Shown here in pieces: positions 21,222 to 33,302 of a stretch of 64,000 bases of DNA. The stretch's first letter is position 1. Every line of letters starts with the position of its first letter. The position numbers and the translations under genes are program-made. This DNA is from Ctenosaura bakeri. Lineage: Eukaryota > Chordata > Lepidosauria > Squamata > Iguanidae. The DNA lies in assembly GCA_948474755.1 (NCBI GenBank), contig CAOLHI010000493.1:248001-312000 (forward strand). The letters run 5' to 3'. The notes below the pieces were generated by a model. The model saw only the letters and a program-made list of their open reading frames with translations, did no database searches and was not told where the DNA came from.

Positions 21222-21654
21222 TTGGTGCCAAAGATCTCATTAGGTTACCCCACTCCTCAAAGGCCTCCTAATTTGAGCTAATAATTCCCCACATTTGACA
21301 GAGGTATTGGCATCGTGGGTGAACCCCTGAGTCACCCACATTTTGGGGTAACATCTGATGATCCTGAATCTAATGGAAATTTCATTCCCTTGCCCTCCAA
21401 TCACTGGCAGAATGGTCTTCCTTCTTCTCATACAGCTGATGTCCAGTAAAGCAGTCTGGGGAAGGAATTGTGATTGTGGAGACAGCATCATAATTGTGAC
21501 TAAGCAGTGATTGTTAAGACAGAACACTCATGGATGAGTGAATCTAGCCATCTGTTCCATATTCAAAATTGCTACTTAGTCAGGATTGTGATGCTATGAC
21601 CCTGATTGTCCCTCCCTCCTCCACCACCCTTATCAGACATCCTGGATATACCCC

Positions 21655-22105
21655 AGGATTGTGTTGTTAGTCAGGGGATATGCATAACAGTGCATTAAGT
21701 ACATTAGCAGCCCATTGTGTTGTTCCCTGTAGAGGGACCTCCAGGGTCCGGGTGGTGTTCATTGGCATGTTTTTGAGTCTTGATTTTAGTGTTCTTAAGG
21801 ACTGGTAGCCAAATTTTGTTTGTTTCCGAGTTTCTTCTTTCTTGTTGAAATTGTCCATGTGTTTATGGATTTCAATCACCTCTCCGTGCAGTCTGACATA
21901 GTAGTTGTCAGAATGATGCACTGTTATGCATATCCCCTGACTAACAATACAACTCTAGGGAATATCCCATTTAACAATATACTCTGTTTCACTTCCATGC
22001 CACCAGATCCTCTGAAGATGCCAGCCACAGATGCAGGTGAAACATCAGGAGAAAATACTAATAGAATACGGCCTCAAAACCCAGAAAACCCACAACAACC
22101 TAATA
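21655..22105 (-). mobile_element. Penelope-like element: GIY-YIG endonuclease tail and terminal repeat
   Basis: The minus frame 21667-21921 reads DNYYVRLHGEVIEIHKHMDN, then FNKKEETRKQTKFGYQSL, the conserved tail of the Penelope GIY-YIG endonuclease. An inverted repeat flanks it (21660-21695 with 21926-21962, GTTAGTCAGGGGATATGCAT), so the copy is folded back on itself. The plus-strand continuation to 22105 carries the family terminus CCCAGAAAACCCACAACAAC. Confidence 0.75.
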
Positions 22106-22107
22106 AC

Positions 22108-22250
22108 TGGTGTTGCAGGCTGTATTTCAGACAAAGGAACCAGCCATACTGCCTCTGAGCGTTCCTTGTCTGAGAAAACTCTGTGAAATGAATGAGGTCA
22201 TCAGGCAATTGGAAGGCATATAACCTTCACACATACACATATATGATATC
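22108..22250 (+). mobile_element. 5S-derived SINE, tail only
   Basis: GTTGCAGGCTGTATTTCAG followed by CTCTGAGCGTTCCTTG, matching the tail of 42122-42360, ending in a CA-rich run. Confidence 0.5.
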
Positions 22251-22299
22251 TGTTCCATTTCATAATCACTCCTTAATCATGATTGTGTCATTATTCCCA

Positions 22300-22612
22300 C
22301 AATCATGAAAGGATGTCATATGAAGGATGGAGCAAACCTGTTTTCTGCTGCTCTGGAGATTAGGATATGGAGCAATGCCTTCAGACTTCAAGAAAAGAGA
22401 TTCCATCTAAACATTAGAAAGAACTTCCCGATGGTAAGAGCGGTTCAACAGTGGAATATGCAGCCTGGCAGTGTGGTGGGTTCTCTTCTTTGGAAGTTTA
22501 TAAACAGAGGCTGGATGGCCATCTACTGGGAATGGTGCATTCCTGCATGGGGAAATGAGGTTGGACTCAATGGTCCTTTGGTTTTTTCCAACTCTATGAT
22601 TCAATTACTTCC
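22300..22612 (+). mobile_element. CR1 LINE 3' end
   Basis: Matches the terminal reverse-transcriptase region and untranslated tail of CR1 (AGAGATTCCATCTAAACATT, GAAAGAACTTCC) and ends CCAACTCTATGATTC, the CR1 3' terminus. From 22613 to 22950 nothing recognised. Confidence 0.78.
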
Positions 22613-22949
22613 TCTCCAACCTACTTTACTGGATATCAGTTGCAGGGGAAAGAGATCCATGCTGCTGGTGATAGGAACATGAGTGAACATCAGAACATGG
22701 ATCAATAATATCTCCTTCAGGTTTGTGGGTACTGGAAGCATTGGGTCAGGAGCAGTTATGTAATTCAGTATACTTAACCAAGCAGCTGGTATAGGTTTCT
22801 AGTCCACATATTTATATACAGTTGTCCAAGATCATGCCTTTCAAAAACATTTTTCATAATGTATGCATTTTTGTGGACACTTTTTCCTAATAAATGCATT
22901 TTTTAAAGGTTAGACAGCAGCACAAGGGCAGAAAAGGTATCCTTTGCGA

Positions 22950-23135
22950 TGTTGTTGCTGTTATGTGCCTTCAAGTTGCTTCTGACTTATGACAACCCTA
23001 AGGTGAACCTATCATGGGGTTTTCTGGGGGCTGAGAGTGTGTGACATCCAAGGTCACCCAGCAGGTTGGGAATCGAACCTTGGTTTCCAGGATCATAGTC
23101 CAACACTCAAATCACTATATCAAGCTGGCAATCAC
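22950..23135 (-). mobile_element. tRNA-derived SINE
   Basis: The complement has the head with GGTTCGATTCCCAACC, the body, and the L2-like tail ending AGCAACAACATC. From 23136 to 23594 I see nothing recognisable. Confidence 0.75.
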
Positions 23136-23594
23136 TTGTATGCCCTCCAACACTTCACAGATGAAAACTAGGACATGCGTGACCAAGCCACATCAGAATG
23201 TGGCCAAGATCACAGAAATTACTAAGGAAGAATGTCCAAGCTAAGCAAAAGCTGTTGCAGTCTGCTTCCCCCCCCACCGCTTTTTCCCAAGCTTATTGGA
23301 AAGGGCAAGACTTTTGTCCTCTCCTCTGCTGCTGAGTGAATGGAGTGCAAACTACCTCTGCATTTGAACTCTATTTGCACCAGTTGAAGCAACCTGAAGA
23401 CCAAGGGAGAGAGTGAGAAGAGAAAAAAGAAACTGGTACATTTTAAAAGCAGCTGAAAAGTGGGACCATGGAGGATGAATCCGTACCATCCCTGCAAAAC
23501 TGGGACAAATGGAGAGCACACACATCTTTCCTCCTCTTTCCAAATTTCCCATATTGTTGATTTCTACACCATGGCTACTAAAACGGCTCACTTA

Positions 23595-23750
23595 GGCCAT
23601 TTCTACACTAGCCTGTTATAGCGCTATGATTCCACTTTCAACATCCTATGGAATCCTGGGGTTTGCAGTTTCAGGAGAGGCCAGCCCAGGATTCCATAGC
23701 ATGTTGAAAGTGGAATCATAGCGCTATAACAGGCTAGTGCGGAAATGGCC
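23595..23750. mobile_element. Palindromic MITE, copy 8
   Basis: GGCCATTTCTACACTAGCC to GCTAGTGCGGAAATGGCC with a 3-bp TTA duplication (23592-23594, 23751-23753). Shortened centre. Confidence 0.85.
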
Positions 23751-24052
23751 TTACATGGCATAAAGGGGCTCTTGTACAAGTTTTCCCCACTTATCTGACA
23801 GGTTACGGACCCAAGCGCTGTCAAAAAGTGGAAATGTTTGAAAAGCAGAATCCATGTATTGTAGGGAGCATGAAGGGACTTATGGAGGCTTGCTTGGGAC
23901 CACATGGATGTACTGCTTGTAAAGTCTCTCAACTGGCTTGGTGCCTTTTTCCCCACGCTGAGCTCACTTTGCAAGTAGCACATGTGCAGTCCCAAGCAAG
24001 CCTCTATATGCACGAAGCACCGATGGAAGGCTGCTGTTTCAATACTTGCAAT

Positions 24053-24736
24053 CAGTGATGTAGACTCAAGTCAATTGACTTGGACTCAAGTCACTTCAGT
24101 GACTCGACTCGGTCATAAATGATGCACTGACTCAACTTGACTCAAGACTTGTATATTTTTAATGACTGACTTGCTGCCCTTGGTTCAGTAACATAACACA
24201 TTCATCCAGAAACCTTACGACTTTGAACAACGCCTCTGTCTCTTTTTGTCTACTAGTCACATTGCAATCTCTCTCAAGCCCAAAGTGTGGCTGCATTTCT
24301 CAGAGGGGAACAGCAAACAGCTTAGGCAATGGGCTTCAGGCAGGCTTGAGGTCTGCTCAGCAGCCTGTTCTCGCTGCATATCAGGGGAGCCTCGTAAAAC
24401 TTTCCCTAAGAGCAGAAGACAAGACTCACCCCCAAGGTGCAGGGTGCATTTCTCAGAGGGGAACAGCAAATGTGTCAGGCAATGGGAAGATGGATCCTTC
24501 CTTCTAAAGCTTTTGAATCTTCAGTAATGGGGAATAAGATAGGATCCTATTTCCCACTTCCAAAGCTGCAGATGGCAAAATCGCAAATGTGGAGAGCCGA
24601 CTCTGGCTTAAATTGTTAAAACTGAATTTATTTCTCTCTATTAAATAGCCCTGGAATTTTGGTTAGGGTATAAAGTTGGCTTCCAGACTTGAGACTTGAC
24701 TTGAGACTTGGAGTAAAAGACTTAACTACATCACTG
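24053..24736. mobile_element. Non-autonomous hAT with perfect 8-bp duplication
   Basis: Begins CAGTGATGTAGACTCAAGTC and ends GACTTAACTACATCACTG; the outer 11 bp are inverted repeats. Flanked by CTTGCAAT on both sides (24045-24052, 24737-24744). No transposase. A longer relative lies at 40420-41678. From 24745 to 25805 I see no gene or clear repeat. Confidence 0.88.
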
Positions 24737-25805
24737 CTTGCAATACAGACAAGTTCCATTAATTCAACCAGGGGATCCATTTTCTCCATAGGCAAGACTC
24801 AAGACCATGCATGCAAGCAGCCTAAGCAAGCCTCTGTAGGCAAGAAGGACGAAAGAGTGGGCCCCACATCGACTTAAAGGAACTTGTCCTTAATTTGGAA
24901 GTGACAAAAGAACTAGTCATTAGATAACAGGGCAATGAAAGGTGGGGGCTTCCAGTATTTGTAACTGCTCCCAGTTCCCACTCACATTAAACCAAAGGGG
25001 TAGACTCATCAAACCAATGAAATTTATCTATATATTATGTAGGTAATGGACACAGGATTCTGTTTCCATATTGGTTTAACATTAGTTAAGTTCAGATAGA
25101 AATGAGAATGTGAATGTCTCCTATATTTCCACCTTTAGTATTGGATGTTGGACCCAGACCATAGGAGACTAAACAATCAGAAAATATTATCCGAACATCA
25201 GAAGATGGAGACCAGCCATTTCTTTGATGCTTGACTCATAGGACTTCCAAAAGCCTATCACTGGTCATTATTGGAATTATGTGTATCTATCATCATTTTT
25301 CCATAGTAGAAATCCCCCATCAGACATCCAGCAATAAAATAAACAAATAAATAAAGGAAAACCAGCTTTTAAAATGGACGCCATTCTCCTTCACTTTTTC
25401 ACAGAAATTATACTTCTTTGTTGGACTAGTTCTGATTTACTAGAGAGGTACTCAGACTGGTGATTCAGTGACTATTGTAGGTCTGCAAGCCATTGGCTGC
25501 CAGTCGCTGGCACGTTTCCAGAAAGAAACCCAACAGGCACAAATATGGTACCAGTCCTTTGTGCATTTGGGGACAACAATCCACTTCCCCACATCGGATA
25601 CGCTGAATGGCACCGATCTACTGCACACCATGCTTTATTTATAAATCAGCCCTAATTCACAATAAGGGCTATTTCTTCTACCTCACAGGAAGATGCCTTA
25701 TAGTGAGTTCAACCCTTAGCCCATCTAGCCAGGTCTTGTCATCTCTGGCCTGCAGCCGTGGCTCTCCAGAACTTTGGGCAGGTTTCCCTGCCTACATGTG
25801 AAAAA

Positions 25806-26215
25806 GATGTTGGACTTTTAGCAGACCACAGGCTGAACGTGAGTCAGCAGTGTGATGTGGCAGCTAAAAAAGCCAATACCATTCTTGGCTGCATCAACAG
25901 CAGTAGGCGTCCAGGTCAAGGGAAGTGATGGTACCACTCTATCCTGCTCTGGTCAGACTTCACCGGGAATATTGTGTCCAGTTCTGGGCACCACAGTTCC
26001 AGAAAGACATTGACAAGCTGGAACATGTCCAGAGAAAGGCAACTAAAGTGGTAAAAGCAGAACATGCTGCCTGGGAGGGTGGTGGAGTCTCCTTCTTTGG
26101 ACATTTTTAAACAGAGGCTGGATGGCCATCTGCTGGGAAAACCTGCATAGAAGAACGGGGTTGGACTCGATGGTCCCTGGGGTCTCCTCCAACTCCAGGA
26201 TTCTATGACTCCCTC
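25806..26215 (+). mobile_element. CR1 LINE 3' end with internal deletion
   Basis: Collinear with 59036-59335 and then with the last part of 59962-60718, skipping the middle, and ending CCAGGATTCTATGACT. Confidence 0.75.
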
Positions 26216-26223
26216 TTACTACT

Positions 26224-26300
26224 TGCAGATCCCTGATGGTCTCCCACCCAAATACTTACCAGAAACTATCTTGCTTGGCTTCTAAGATTGGATCAAGTTG
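26224..26300 (-). mobile_element. 5S rRNA-like SINE head
   Basis: The complement reads AATCTTAGAAGCCAAGCAAG, then GTATTTGGGTGGGAGACCAT, the internal promoter region of 5S rRNA in degraded form. Too short and diverged to be a working 5S gene. Confidence 0.6.
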
Positions 26301-26549
26301 TATCTGAGATCCCACATTAATGCATAGCTCTGTCTGTGCAGTTCCGCATATTTGCAGCAACTGTAGATCTCCAGGAAGGCCTGCTTACCAGTCAGGGAGT
26401 GGGAGATGATTCAGTGTGAGACAGCAGCTGGACTCAGCCCCACAGAGTGTGCGTTTTTCATGGGGGTGTGCTCACAGAGGGACAGCGCTCACCTTTTGTG
26501 TCCTCGAGCCCAGACTAGCTGGACAGTCTAAATTGCCTCCCCACTCTCA

Positions 26550-26724
26550 GGCCATTTCTGCACTACACTCTTATAGCGCGATTATTCGACTTTCAACATC
26601 CTATGGAATCCTGGGGTTTGCAGTTTCGGGAGGGGCCTTTGGGGGCCTAACTGCAAACCCCAGGATTCCATAGGATGTTGAAAGTTGAATAATTGCACTA
26701 TAAGAGTGTAGTGTGGAGATGGCC
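26550..26724. mobile_element. Palindromic MITE, copy 9
   Basis: GGCCATTTCTGCACTACAC to GTGTGGAGATGGCC, arms nearly perfect, flanks not matching. Confidence 0.8.
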
Positions 26725-26831
26725 TTTCTCCTTCCTCCTGGTAAGCAACAGTAGGAGGGTCACCTCCTCAGGTTAGACCACCACCATTGGATAGGTTTGG
26801 GGACAGTGCAAGGACAATAGCTCTGTTTTGT

Positions 26832-27030
26832 GTACCTTTCTAACTGATGGCATCCCTATCATAGGGTTTTCTTGGCAAGATTTGTTCAGAGGTGGTTTGC
26901 CATTTCCTTCCTAAGAGCACACGGTTGCCCAGGCTCACCTAGTGAGTTTACATGGCTGGGCAGGAATTTGAGCCCTGTTTTCCCAGACTCCTTGTCTAAC
27001 ACTCAAACCTCAACATCATGTTGGTTATTT
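26832..27030 (-). mobile_element. tRNA-derived SINE, diverged
   Basis: The complement contains the head, a B-box-like GGCTCAAATTCC and the body, but the tail is eroded. The following 27031-28304 holds a short TIR fragment (27095-27150) like 8044-8209, and otherwise nothing I can name. Confidence 0.6.
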
Positions 27031-28304
27031 ACCTATGCCTTGTCCAAAAAGGGACATATGTGCCTGCATGTCACTAACAGGATTCCACCGTGACAGGGTT
27101 GCCAGAATGTAAAACTGAAGAGGGCTCCTATACCTTTTAATGGTTGTGTGGAAGCAGGCATTTCAGAAGCTGTTGCTTATAACCGACTTGATTCCTTTTA
27201 AGAAAAATCTTATATGCCCTCTGGCAGACGGATAAACCCCATGTACAAACCTATGACGGGGGGCTTTAGCGGGAGACAAGGCCATTGTACAAGGAGGCCC
27301 TGGAAACTCTTTGCATAATGCATTAAATACACAGAAACAAAAACAAATCCACACATGCACACACACTTAAGCTCATCAGACGTGGACTTGCACCAGCATA
27401 AGCCCCCAAGAGGATACTGGCCATTGTGTTCAACTGTGTGCTAAAGGGAAGGGGTCTCCCTGATCTAGCAAGTAGGTTCTTCCACTCCTCTTTTCTACCT
27501 TTTGGAAGCAGGGGTTGCAGCTTGGTATCGCAGAGGATGCGGCCTTGTCTGCCATTAGTCCACAGCTGGGCAAATTCTAGGACTCTAGGGAGCATCTGTC
27601 TGCCTCTGAAACCTTTCAGGGCTCATCCAGACTCCTCTCGTCCCATCCCACCCTATCCCACAAAATATCATATCAGATATGGTCAGCAATCTATTTCTGG
27701 TTTGAATAGATTTTTTAAAGATCTAAAATGGTGTAAGTGGTGGGCCCTGCAACCACTTTGAAAGTGGATGCACTGTTCCTGGAGGCATCCTATTGTGGCT
27801 CTTCACCTTCACTGATCTTTTTTCTCTAGCTTGTGGGATGTGGGGAGCTCTAGCCCACAAAATGGTCCACTGGCCACACCCCAGCCCCTGCCCAGGCATT
27901 GCCTCTATTATCTAAATGTTCTTTACCTCTACCAGGTGATAGTGGTGCTTAACTTTTTTTTTAAACCGGGGACTCCCTGTAAATATAATTTGTTGCCAGG
28001 GACGCCCCAAGTCTTAACTTGAGATTTAAATATTTACCCTTTAGATTTAAATTTTCAAAAATTTTTTTATTTACTAAAGGTTTCTGGGAGGAGGATTCAA
28101 ATTCCTGCTCAGACACTGGTTGATCATGGGCAAATCCCTGTTTCTGCCACAACTTTGGTCTCCAGTAGCAGGGCTTTGTGGACTCCCAAGGGTCCCTGTA
28201 CCCCAGGCTAAGAACCATAGAGCTATAGCCTTCTCTACAGCTAAAGAGAACAAGGTTTTGCCACTTTCTTTGCTGTGAAAGGATTTGGAATACTGCATAT
28301 ATAT

Positions 28305-28678
28305 ACATTTGCAGGTTTCACTTTTACGGATTTGATTATTCACAGATTATTTGCTGTCGCCTCTGCTGCCTCCCTCTGTCATTTTTAATAGGGACGGCAA
28401 GCCTCAGGGACTGAGAAACTGCAAATGAGGCTTTAAGTCTCCATTAAAAATGGTGTGGGGCAGCAGTGGAGATGGCAGTGATCCCCACCAGTCCCCCACT
28501 TCTGCCTTATGAGGGAAACCTGATGCCTCAAAGGAATCCATAGAGGGTTGAATAGGGTGATTATGCTTTTCTGTGTGTTAAATATGGTTTGGGAGGGCCT
28601 GGACTTATTCACATTTTTTCCACTTTCATAGGGGTCCTGTGCCCCTAACCCTAGAGAATGTGGAGGGTTACTGTAAAT
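28305..28678. mobile_element. TIR DNA transposon (Tigger-like ends)
   Basis: Left end GCAGGTTTCACTTTTACGG and right end AATGTGGAGGGTTACTGTA, with an interior homologous to 36267-36655 and 57732-58115 (shared TGATGCCTCAAAGG, AAATATGGTTTGGGA). No transposase. From 28679 to 29190 lies the unassigned 3' flank of Gene A. Confidence 0.65.
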
Positions 28679-29190
28679 GAATATTGTAGAGGTGGAAAAA
28701 ATTAAGTGAAGGGAAAGCCAAATGATGGGGGACTTGAGCAACTCTCCTCTGTGGATGGTCGCACAGTCTGGAGCAATTCAGTTCAGGGGAGGAAAAAAAG
28801 ACAAATAAGGAAAGACATAACAGAGATGTATTAAAATATGCATGGTGTAGAATAAGTGGACAGAGAAAAGTTTTTCTTCCTCGTTCATGGCAGCAGAAAG
28901 CAAGGCCATCCAATGAAGCTGGCTGGTGGGAGCTTCAGCATTTCTGACAGCTAATTAAAAATCTGAACCACGACCACTACCTCGACTACAACGAGTTCAG
29001 TGACTGCTCTTGTCATTTCTTCTTCCAATCTTCTAACACAGTGTCTTGTACAGAAATGTTTCAGTCGCTCCTTCTTGCCTGGGTAATTTTTCTACACACA
29101 TGCACTTTTGAAAGGAATCCTTTCCAAAGGTCAGGAGTGAATTGCCCCTTCAGCTCTCTAATTCAGGGAAAAAAATAAAAAGAGCTGACC

Positions 29191-30293
29191 TCAGCTATTA
29201 GCAGCATAAGCGGCACGGAGTTTTTCTTTCTCTTTTGCATGTTTCCTTGAAATGTGCTTGACAACATGGCTGCTCTGACTGAAGTTCTTCTGACAGATGG
29301 AGCACTTGTAAGGCTTCTCCCCGGTGTGCATTCTCTGATGCACCAGAAGGCCGGTTGAATGCCGGAAGCTCTTCCCACACTCGGAGCAGTGGTACGGCTT
29401 CTGTTCGGTGTGGATGAACGAGTGGGTGAGAAGGCTTGTCTTCTGGTTAAAGCTCTTCCCACAAATAGAGCATTTGTATGGCTTCTCCCCTGTGTGGATT
29501 CTCTGGTGTCTATTAAGGCTTGACCGAGTGGCAAAGACCTTCCCGCACACAGGGCAAGGGCTCCTCTTCTTCCCTTTGTAATTCCCGGGAGATTTCAGGG
29601 TGGTTTTGACTTTGCACAAGACACCACCTGGGACTTTAAGGGATCTACACATCCACTCCTCCACTTCGGTTTCTACTTGCTTCTCTGAAGGCCCTTCTTG
29701 CTGACCAGAGCAGTCTTCCTCCTTCACTCGCTGGGGTTTTTCCAAGGACATTCCCTGGACTCCCTCAATAGGCTTATCTACGGGCCTCGGTGTCACCATG
29801 TCGCCCTTCCCCTGGTTGCAGTTCTTCTTACAGGCTGAGCATTTGTACCACATCTCGCTCACACGATGTGGTGTAAGGCCCCATTTCAGCTTGAAGCTTT
29901 TCCCGCAATCTGAGCATATTCCTTCCCGGTGGATCACTTCGTGGGCAGCGAGGTTGGTTTTCTGAGTAAAACCTTTCCCACAAGCTGAGCATTTATAGGG
30001 CCTCTCTCCGGTGTGGATCACCAGATGTCTTTTCAAGTGCGACAGCCGAGTAAAGCTCTTCCCACAGGCAGGGCATACGTTCCTCTGGGTCCCTTCATGG
30101 ATATCATCAGAAACTGTAATTTTGTAAATATCATCTTGCAGTTCTGGGATGGAATTCATCTTCCACTCCTCCATTTGGTCTCCCAACTGCCCCTCCAGTC
30201 TTTGTTTGCTGTAGCTTTCTTCATCTTCTCCGTATTCTGTGGAAGGTGTTCTCCGTGATTCCTCCAAGTCTTCATGCATCTCTTGGTCACCAC
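29191..30293 (-). CDS. Gene A exon: C2H2 zinc-finger exon (C-terminal part)
   Basis: The last coding exon of an intact SCAN zinc-finger gene, a probable nuclear DNA-binding regulator. The acceptor GCTCCAG is followed by GTGGTGACCAAGAG read in phase 1, which matches the phase-1 donor of the exon at 32599, so the three exons join to 628 codons plus stop. Six fingers keep all zinc ligands: two at the start (CPACGKSF, CSACGKGF) and four at the end (CPVCGKVF, CSICGKSF, CSECGKSF, CSICQKNF). Between them are two degenerate fingers: CSDCGKSF lacks its second histidine pair and CSACKKNC lacks both. A basic and acidic spacer of about 100 residues separates the groups. The last finger has HISRKH spacing and a lysine-rich tail. 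The frame has no stops or shifts. Confidence 0.92.
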
Positions 30294-30579
30294 CTGGAGC
30301 AGAATCAGAGCATCACAGAGTTAGAGGCGACCTTGTAGAGCATTCCACTGCTGGGTGCAAGAACCTTAGAACTGGAACATCATTGACAAGAGGCCTACCC
30401 CACACTCTGCTCAAAGACCTCCAGTCAGGGACAGCCCAACTTTCCTCTAAATCTAGTTCAGGGGCAAATCTTCAACAGCCAGGACCCACTGTGAACCAGA
30501 TGTTCACTTCCAGTTGTGCAAAGGCCATCTGCTGCCTCATTTATTTATTTATTGAATTTATATCCCATTGTGACTAAGT

Positions 30580-31020
30580 TGCTTTCGGGGGGGGCGTCAG
30601 CTATTTGGAATGCAAGTGCAACTTGATGATGGGTTGCTAGGCAACAGGTGTACGACTTTAAGAGTGAAACCCAGCACAGTGGGAAGTATGGGAGGGGATA
30701 ATGGATGATGGGCATTACATATAAGGCAGGGGTTCCATTTGTAAAGAGAGCCTTCAGTGAGATCTGGGCCAGGTAGGGCGGCTGAGTTGTGTTTAAGCAG
30801 CTGAGGAAAAGACATAGAGAATTGGTGTCCAAGGCTGGGAGACTTTGACACAGATTGTCAGAAGTCTGAATTAGTTAATGTAACGACACTGTGTTTTACG
30901 TGAACTTTATTTTATGCTTTAAGAAACTTTATTTCTAATGTTACCACAATAAAGGATACAGTACTACCGAGTCAGCCTGCATTATCTGAAGTCACTGGTA
31001 ACAAAAAACCCACACTACCT
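30580..31020 (+). mobile_element. Possible LTR, antisense in a Gene A intron
   Basis: ACATATAAGGC (about 30717) followed by CAATAAAGG (AATAAA at 30948-30953) in LTR order, plus orientation. Boundaries not visible. The remainder of the 2.3-kb intron (30294-32598) includes a G-run, a (CA)n run near 31830 and a 34-bp direct duplication near 32110-32180, but no gene. Confidence 0.45.
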
Positions 31021-32598
31021 TAAATAAACTAATTGGTTCTGTGGGAACACCTAAGACTTTTACATAATGTTTGTGTTTAAAGTTAGGACTAATTGCTAGT
31101 GTCAGGGCGCCTTCTTATGTTGGACCTGCAAAACCAGTCTAGTGAAAAATAAGGTTCTGTCATACCTGGCTTTCTTCCAAACGTGATCCTAGGTGGCTAC
31201 ACCTTGTTTTAAAGGAGAACCACCACCACTGGAGGCTTCCAGCAATGGCAATTCTCTTTTTCAGCTCGGGAGAGAAGATCTAAACACAGTCTTGGGGGCC
31301 GCACACTTTGACCTGGGACTAGAAAAAGAAGCTGGAATTCTCTCAGGAATTTATACTGCTGGAGCAGTGTATTATAAGGACCCATTCAGACACAGTGCAA
31401 GGAGGTATACAACACCTCCTTGCACCACATTTTCCTCCTGCTGTGCAGTGACAGCCAAAAAGTGCCCAGGAGCAGCACTGTCTCCTCCAGTCTCTACTCT
31501 GGCTGCAGGGGTGTGTCCAGCAACATCCAGCTTCAGTTATACGATGGGGGGGGGGTGAGGGGGAGAAGAAGCAACCTTCAATATCCCAAGCTTCTTGCAC
31601 TATGTATGTTGGTGGAACTTTATGTTCTGCTGCCTTAAAAAAGGATCCCAGCAAGAAGAATGTCCTAGGTTAGGAGGTGAGCTAAGCATGGCCCCAGGAT
31701 CGCATTCTGGCCTTAACAAAATTATTTTTGTGGCTCTCAGTTCCTTGAGAGATTCCAAGAGCCCCAATTCGCCTTTTAATTTCTTTGCAGAGAAGCCTCC
31801 CCTCCATTATTTAAGGTTTAAAAAAAAACACACACACACACAATTTTTAAAATCAGAAGTTAAATTCTTGCCATTTCTGGATGTGCTTTTTGTTTGCTTG
31901 ACTGTTTTGACATTTTTGGCAGCCTGTGCAACACTCAGGGAAATTCCACGGGCAGAAAATTGACGCTGAGCCCCTCAACTGTCTCTCCCAGCCCTAAATT
32001 AAAGATGGAGACCAGGAAGCCATCCACAAATAGAGCAGTTTAGGTCTCTGCTTCCTCAAATTCCTCAAAATCCCATTAAAAAAAAGGCTTAAAACAATCC
32101 AAAATGGCAACTAGAAGCGATATAGTGTTACTTCTGGTGTATCCAAACCAGAAGTGATATAGTGTTACTTCTGGTGTATCCAAATGTTATGATGGAGCTT
32201 GCAAAAGGGGTGGGGAATTGGTCTTCATTCCACAATTGCCTGCCTATGGTGTATGTAAAAAAGTGAAGAGGGTCTGGAAAACAACAGGAGGATCCTATCT
32301 ACTTTGAAATGTGTTTCCACCCACCCAGGAGTGTGGCTTCACTTAGCGCTGACATGAAGCCCCTGATGTGCTTGACCATCTGCCCCCGAGGCCAAAATAG
32401 TGCCCGGGGTGGTGGCATGAAACCCTGGCCTAGATTGTCCTACTGGTTTCAGGAGAGTTTAACAGAGTTTTCTGTGAACAAAAACACACAGAACCCATCC
32501 AAGCTGGCTGGAGCATTCTCTGAGATGTAGCTACCCCACAGCTTTGCTGGAGCACCAGAAAGGGGATTTGGCTAAGAGGGAGATGAGAAATCCCTTAC

Positions 32599-32725
32599 CC
32601 AGAAAGTTGCAAGCTCTGTCACTCTCCTGCTTGATTGCTCTGCCAGGATCCTTCTCTCCAGTGCCCAGCAGAGTCTGACTGGCTTTGGAGAAACTTGAAC
32701 CCAACTCCTCAACCCTTTCCATCTC
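32599..32725 (-). CDS. Gene A exon: 127-bp KRAB-A-like linker exon
   Basis: Acceptor TTTCTAG, donor CTGG|GTAAGG; enters in phase 0 and leaves in phase 1, joining both neighbours in frame. It encodes EMERVEELGSSFSKASQTLL, then GTGEKDPGRAIKQESDRA, then CNFLG. Its 127-bp length and phases equal a canonical KRAB-A exon, and the last 25 residues match KRAB-A in length, but the residues needed to bind TRIM28 (the EEW and MLE positions) are gone. I infer a KRAB-A exon that now serves as a linker. AIKQES is a SUMO-acceptor-like motif. Confidence 0.78.
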
Positions 32726-33302
32726 CTAGAAACAGGAAAAGAAGAACTTATTAGACAGAGAACTTAAAGTTTACATCATGTTCACTATAACACAGGCCTT
32801 CAAAAAGTCATTTATTTGTATTTGACATGGAACCCCAAGGTTTATATTGTGCCAGAACAATACATACTTTACAAAAGCCACTTATTTCACCATTCATTCC
32901 CAGAACTTCTAAGCCAGCAAGGAAGCAACCATGCTGACTGGGGGATTCTGGAAGCTGCCATTCAAAAACCTGAACTTTCCAAATCCCTGATGTGTCACAA
33001 GTCACTGTTTTCAAGCAGGAATCTTGTTTGCCTTGTTCAATTGAGATCCTCTGAGCAGCTTTGGATCCCACTTAGGAGAAAGGCAGGATATTAATTCAAT
33101 AGATAGACAGACAGACACACAGACCAACCTGAGAGACCAAGAGCTAAACCAAGGAAAATGCAACCTGTAAAGTTCATGCTCACACACTGGGCTAGGGACA
33201 AAAGAAAGCACAAGTTGGGACTGGCGGGTTAAGGCCACCTTTTGTCCCTCCTTGTCAGCAAGCCTGGATCCCTCAAAACCTGATAAGACAAAAGGGCCTC
33301 AC

